A stretch of 17,152 nucleotides of DNA, taken from NCBI GenBank assembly GCA_034433775.1, contig DAOUAI010000088.1, positions 1-17,152 on the forward strand, given 5' to 3'. This DNA comes from CALJTV01 sp034433775. Its GTDB lineage: Bacteria; Chloroflexota; Dehalococcoidia; GIF9; UBA5629. The notes below the pieces were generated by a model. It was given only the letters and a program-made list of their open reading frames with translations, did not search any database and was not told the origin of the DNA. The translations under genes were made by a program, and so were the position numbers. Below are positions 14,236 through 17,152 of the stretch, piece by piece; position 1 is the first letter of the stretch, and every line of letters starts with the position of its first letter.

Positions 14236-15618
14236 ATGGCGTCTGGTTTACGCAAAATGGCAACAGGAAGAGCCTTAGAGCGGGACTGGACACAGGGCGG
14301 CATTATAAGCAACCTGCTATCCCTGTCCTGGCCAATGCTTATCAGCAGGGGGCTTGTGGCTTTGCGTCCTATAGTCGACATGATGGTGGTGGGCAGGCTG
14401 GGGGCTGCTCCCATCGCCGGAGTAGGCATCGGCACCTTGGCTGTCATGGTGGCAGAGTCACTGACCATGGGGCTTACCATAGGTCTGAGAGCCATGATAG
14501 CCCGCCTTGTTGGAGCTGGCGACAAGGAGGCTGCTAATCATGCAGCCCAGCAAGGCTATGTGGTCAGCATCATCTTGGCTACAGTCCTCGCAGCAATAGG
14601 TGCCTCGCTAGCCGAGGAGATACTGCTCCTTTTAGGAGTGGAACCCGAAGTTGCCACCCAGGGTGCTCCGTATATTCGGATAGCTTTCGTAGCAGCAGTG
14701 TTCATGACACTGCGCAACACAAACGACGCCATACTCGAGGCATCCGGAGACACAGTGACTCCGATGAAAATAATCGCTGTATATACAGCTTTACATGCTG
14801 TCCTTTGTCCTTTTCTGGTCTACGGCTGGTGGCTTTTCCCCCGTCTGGGAATAAGCGGTGCCGCCCTGTCCGGCGTTGTTGCCCAGAGCATGGCGGCATC
14901 TATCGGCTTATGGATACTTATTAGCGGACAGTCCCGTTTGCAATTGACTTTTAGAAACTTCAGCTTTGACTTTGATATGGTCTGGCGCATAGTGAAGATC
15001 GGTGCACCAGCATCCATCACCAGCATGGAAAGAAGTTTCGCACAACTGATAGTGATGTGGTTCGTCGTCCCATTCGGCACCATCGCTGTTGCAGCCCACT
15101 CCATACACGCCAGGATAGACATGATTATATATTTACCTATCATGGCTTGGGCGATGGGAGCTGGCATTCTGGTAGGACAGAATGTAGGAGCAGGACAACC
15201 AGACCGGGCACAGAAGACTGCCTGGCTAGGAGTTGCCATCAGTTCGGCACTCATGCTCCTCATTTCAACGGTAATCTGGTTCTGGGCTGAGGGAATAGTC
15301 CGCATTTTTACCCCGCAGACCAAAGTAATAGACATAGCTGCTACCTTTCTCAGAATAGAAATAGCTGCCCTGGTAACGGCGGGGCTGATTATCGTATTAT
15401 CGCAATGTCTGAACGGTGTTGGTGATACCATGCCAGTTATGTTAGTCAACCTGGTAACGGTATGGGGTGTACAGGTACCGCTGGCACACTTCTTGAGCCA
15501 GGTCGATGACCTGGGAGTATATGGAGTCCGCTGGGCGCTCGTGACCGGCATGCTGTGTAGGGCTGCCTTCTACCTCGTATACTTCCAGCTAGGCAGGTGG
15601 AAACACAAGAACATATAG
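14236..15618 (+). CDS. MATE family efflux transporter (first of a tandem pair)
   Basis: A 460-residue inner-membrane protein with twelve predicted helices in two MatE halves, the usual family length. Landmarks: RDWTQGGIISNLLSLSWPML at the N-terminus, RPIVDMMVVGRLG with D48 in helix 1, LEASGDTVTPMKI, LCPFLVYGWWLFPRLGISGA closing the first half, and GAGILVGQNVGAGQPDRA and LNGVGDTMPVM in the second. MATE proteins expel organic cations or other small molecules in exchange for protons or sodium; the substrate cannot be predicted. The start is uncertain: ATG 14236 is first after an in-frame stop at 14221, and ATG 14257 is equally possible; neither has a ribosome site. The downstream gene is a full-length paralogue, 179 bases away. 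Confidence 0.92.
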   Translation: MASGLRKMATGRALERDWTQGGIISNLLSLSWPMLISRGLVALRPIVDMMVVGRLGAAPIAGVGIGTLAVMVAESLTMGLTIGLRAMIARLVGAGDKEAANHAAQQGYVVSIILATVLAAIGASLAEEILLLLGVEPEVATQGAPYIRIAFVAAVFMTLRNTNDAILEASGDTVTPMKIIAVYTALHAVLCPFLVYGWWLFPRLGISGAALSGVVAQSMAASIGLWILISGQSRLQLTFRNFSFDFDMVWRIVKIGAPASITSMERSFAQLIVMWFVVPFGTIAVAAHSIHARIDMIIYLPIMAWAMGAGILVGQNVGAGQPDRAQKTAWLGVAISSALMLLISTVIWFWAEGIVRIFTPQTKVIDIAATFLRIEIAALVTAGLIIVLSQCLNGVGDTMPVMLVNLVTVWGVQVPLAHFLSQVDDLGVYGVRWALVTGMLCRAAFYLVYFQLGRWKHKNI

Positions 15619-15690
15619 CTGTAAAATTACTCCGGTTTACCTCTTTAGTTCAGCTCAAAAGACCACAGTATTCGGAGTAGCCCTGTGAGC

Positions 15691-15718
15691 TGGACACTCA
15701 AGACTGGGAAGATATAGC
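15691..15718 (+). promoter_or_regulatory. Possible promoter of the second MATE gene
   Basis: TGGACA (15691-15696), 16-base spacer, TATAGC (15713-15718). If used, the second MATE gene can be expressed separately from the first. Confidence 0.3.
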
Positions 15719-15797
15719 AGAGTAAAATAGCTTGTAATGGGCAGGAAAGAAAAGAGAGCGATCGGCACTCTATGTGTAGCTCCTTTGTTTTGAAGAA

Positions 15798-17152
15798 ATG
15801 GTGGACAAGGATACGGTAAAAGCATTCCCCCCGCCGGGTAGAAAAGACATAGCCCATCGTGACTGGACTGAGGGGAGCATTCTGAAGAATGTCCTTCTTC
15901 TCTCCTGGCCGATGGCTGTTACCCAGACGGTGATGGCATTAGGTCCCACTATAGACATCATATGGGTTGGCAGACTGGGAGCAGCCGCCGTTGCCGGCGT
16001 CGGAATATCCGGCGTAGCAATGCAGTTTATGATGAGCCTTATGATGGGACTGTTTCAGGGAATGCGCGCTCTCATTGCTCGCGCTGTTGGCTCCAAAGAT
16101 ATGGAGACCGCCCATCTTGTAGCCCAGCAGTCCATTGTTATTTCGGCGATGCTTGCTGCTGCAATGGCAATCATCGGGCACTTTTTCAGTGAAGAAATAC
16201 TCAGGCTAATTACCCCGGACCCGGAGATTGTCAGGCTGGGAACAGCGTACCTCAACATTGCCTTCATCGGCGGTGCCACGATGGTCTTTCGCATGATGCT
16301 GGATGCCATTATGCAAGCTTCAGGCGACCCCATGAACCCGATGTGGATCGCTATCATATATCGTATTCTCCATGTGATACTTTGCCCCTTCCTCATCTTT
16401 GGCTGGTGGATTTTCCCTGAACTGGGCGTCAGTGGGGCTGCCTACACAGGTGTTATTGCTCAGGGTCTCGGTGTAGTCCTGGGGCTGGGAGTGCTTCTCA
16501 CCGCCAGGTCAAGAATAAGTCTCAGCTTTAGAGGGTTCCGCTTTGATGCCGGTATTATATGGCGCATTTTGCGCATCGGGCTGCCAGCCTCCGTCACCGG
16601 TGTACAACAGAGCCTGAACCAGTTTATCCTGCAAATATTCATGGCGCTATTCGGTGCTGCTGCTCTGGCAGCGCACGTCATCACAATGAGACTGGAGATG
16701 TTCATCTTTATGCCCGCGATGTCTTTCGGTATGGGAGCTGGTGTGCTGGTTGGACAGAACCTCGGTGCCAGACAGCCGAAACGAGCAGAGAGGAGCGCCT
16801 GGATAGCAGCAGCATTCGTGGAAGCTTTTGTCATTGCAGTCTCACTTGTGATTTTTATCTGGATCGGTCCAGTCGTCCACCTCTTCAGTGCCGAACCTGC
16901 CGTGGATATTCTCGCCAGACAATTCATCTATATCGCCATGCTAGGCTGGATTGTCATGGGATTCCTGTTTGTACTGATGAGCGGACTGCAGGGTGCTGGC
17001 GACACCGTACCCCCGATGGTAATCAGCATCACCACCACCTGGCTGGTCACGGTGCCGCTAGCCTACTTCCTTTCCCACCATACCAACAGCGGTGCTGTGG
17101 GCGTACGCTGGGCGATAACCGCAAGCATGCTCATCGGCGCTGTGATAATACT
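15798..17152 (+). CDS. MATE family efflux transporter (second of pair), C-terminus cut by window edge
   Basis: The frame is open from ATG 15798 to the window end (451 codons), missing perhaps the last 10-25 residues. It begins MVDKDTVKAFPPPGRKD, then RDWTEGSILKNVLLLSWPMA, which aligns with the first MATE gene. D53 in PTIDIIWVGRLG, LCPFLIFGWWIFPELGVSGA, GAGVLVGQNLGARQPKRA and LQGAGDTVPPM all have counterparts at matching positions in the neighbour. Start: an in-frame stop at 15777-15779 rules out extension; GTG 15801 is the only close alternative and there is only a weak GAAG site. Inner-membrane antiporter of unknown substrate. Clear divergence between the copies indicates an old duplication or separate acquisition, not an assembly artefact. 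Confidence 0.9.
   Translation, partial: MVDKDTVKAFPPPGRKDIAHRDWTEGSILKNVLLLSWPMAVTQTVMALGPTIDIIWVGRLGAAAVAGVGISGVAMQFMMSLMMGLFQGMRALIARAVGSKDMETAHLVAQQSIVISAMLAAAMAIIGHFFSEEILRLITPDPEIVRLGTAYLNIAFIGGATMVFRMMLDAIMQASGDPMNPMWIAIIYRILHVILCPFLIFGWWIFPELGVSGAAYTGVIAQGLGVVLGLGVLLTARSRISLSFRGFRFDAGIIWRILRIGLPASVTGVQQSLNQFILQIFMALFGAAALAAHVITMRLEMFIFMPAMSFGMGAGVLVGQNLGARQPKRAERSAWIAAAFVEAFVIAVSLVIFIWIGPVVHLFSAEPAVDILARQFIYIAMLGWIVMGFLFVLMSGLQGAGDTVPPMVISITTTWLVTVPLAYFLSHHTNSGAVGVRWAITASMLIGAVII

Noticed and set aside
14820..15551. Minus-strand open frame of 243 codons
   Set aside because: Antisense to the first MATE gene, with no ribosome site or recognisable domain.

Overview
The window is bacterial DNA of moderately high GC with compact genes on both strands. 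The gene content fits an anaerobic, non-model bacterium: a tungsten-type aldehyde:ferredoxin oxidoreductase, an ADP-forming acyl-CoA synthetase alpha chain, an acyl-CoA dehydrogenase, a B12-type radical SAM enzyme and MATE transporters. Small palindromic CCCTCACC-type repeats sit between the genes. I read this as most like Chloroflexota (Dehalococcoidia-type) or a similar sediment or subsurface anaerobe. That is an impression from gene content; no rRNA or marker gene is present to prove it. I saw no tRNA, rRNA, CRISPR array, transposase or phage gene.

Layout. 1-1641: the C-terminal part of an MGMT/alkyltransferase-like gene (+) ends by overlapping a convergent pair on the minus strand, a double zf-TFIIB protein and a double-ACT-domain protein, which share a good promoter at 1380-1408. 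Behind them lies a 55-aa membrane protein gene (1474-1641, minus). 1642-2252: a divergent control region in which a seven-hairpin repeat block (element A) lies between two TGnTATAAT promoters facing away from each other. 2253-6902: two plus-strand genes, a CoA-binding acyl-CoA synthetase alpha chain and a large secreted Asp-box beta-propeller protein with a C-terminal membrane anchor. 6951-12148: three minus-strand genes (AOR, radical SAM, acyl-CoA dehydrogenase) separated by repeat elements B and C, which flank the radical SAM gene in the same orientation. 12519-17152: plus-strand type-B carboxylesterase followed by two tandem full-length MATE paralogues, the second cut by the window edge.

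How it may work together (inference). AOR interconverts aldehydes and acids with ferredoxin. ADP-forming acyl-CoA synthetases interconvert acyl-CoA and acid with ATP gain. Acyl-CoA dehydrogenase oxidises acyl-CoA. These are typical pieces of anaerobic acid metabolism, but here they have separate promoters and no obvious partner subunits nearby (no ATP-grasp beta chain, ETF, ferredoxin or MoaD), so they look like scattered enzymes rather than one operon. The ACT/zinc-ribbon pair and the MATE pair are the likeliest co-functional neighbours. No clearly new defence or mobile system is visible. The most noteworthy items are the repeat family with terminal inverted repeats, its position around the radical SAM gene and between divergent promoters, and the small membrane protein.
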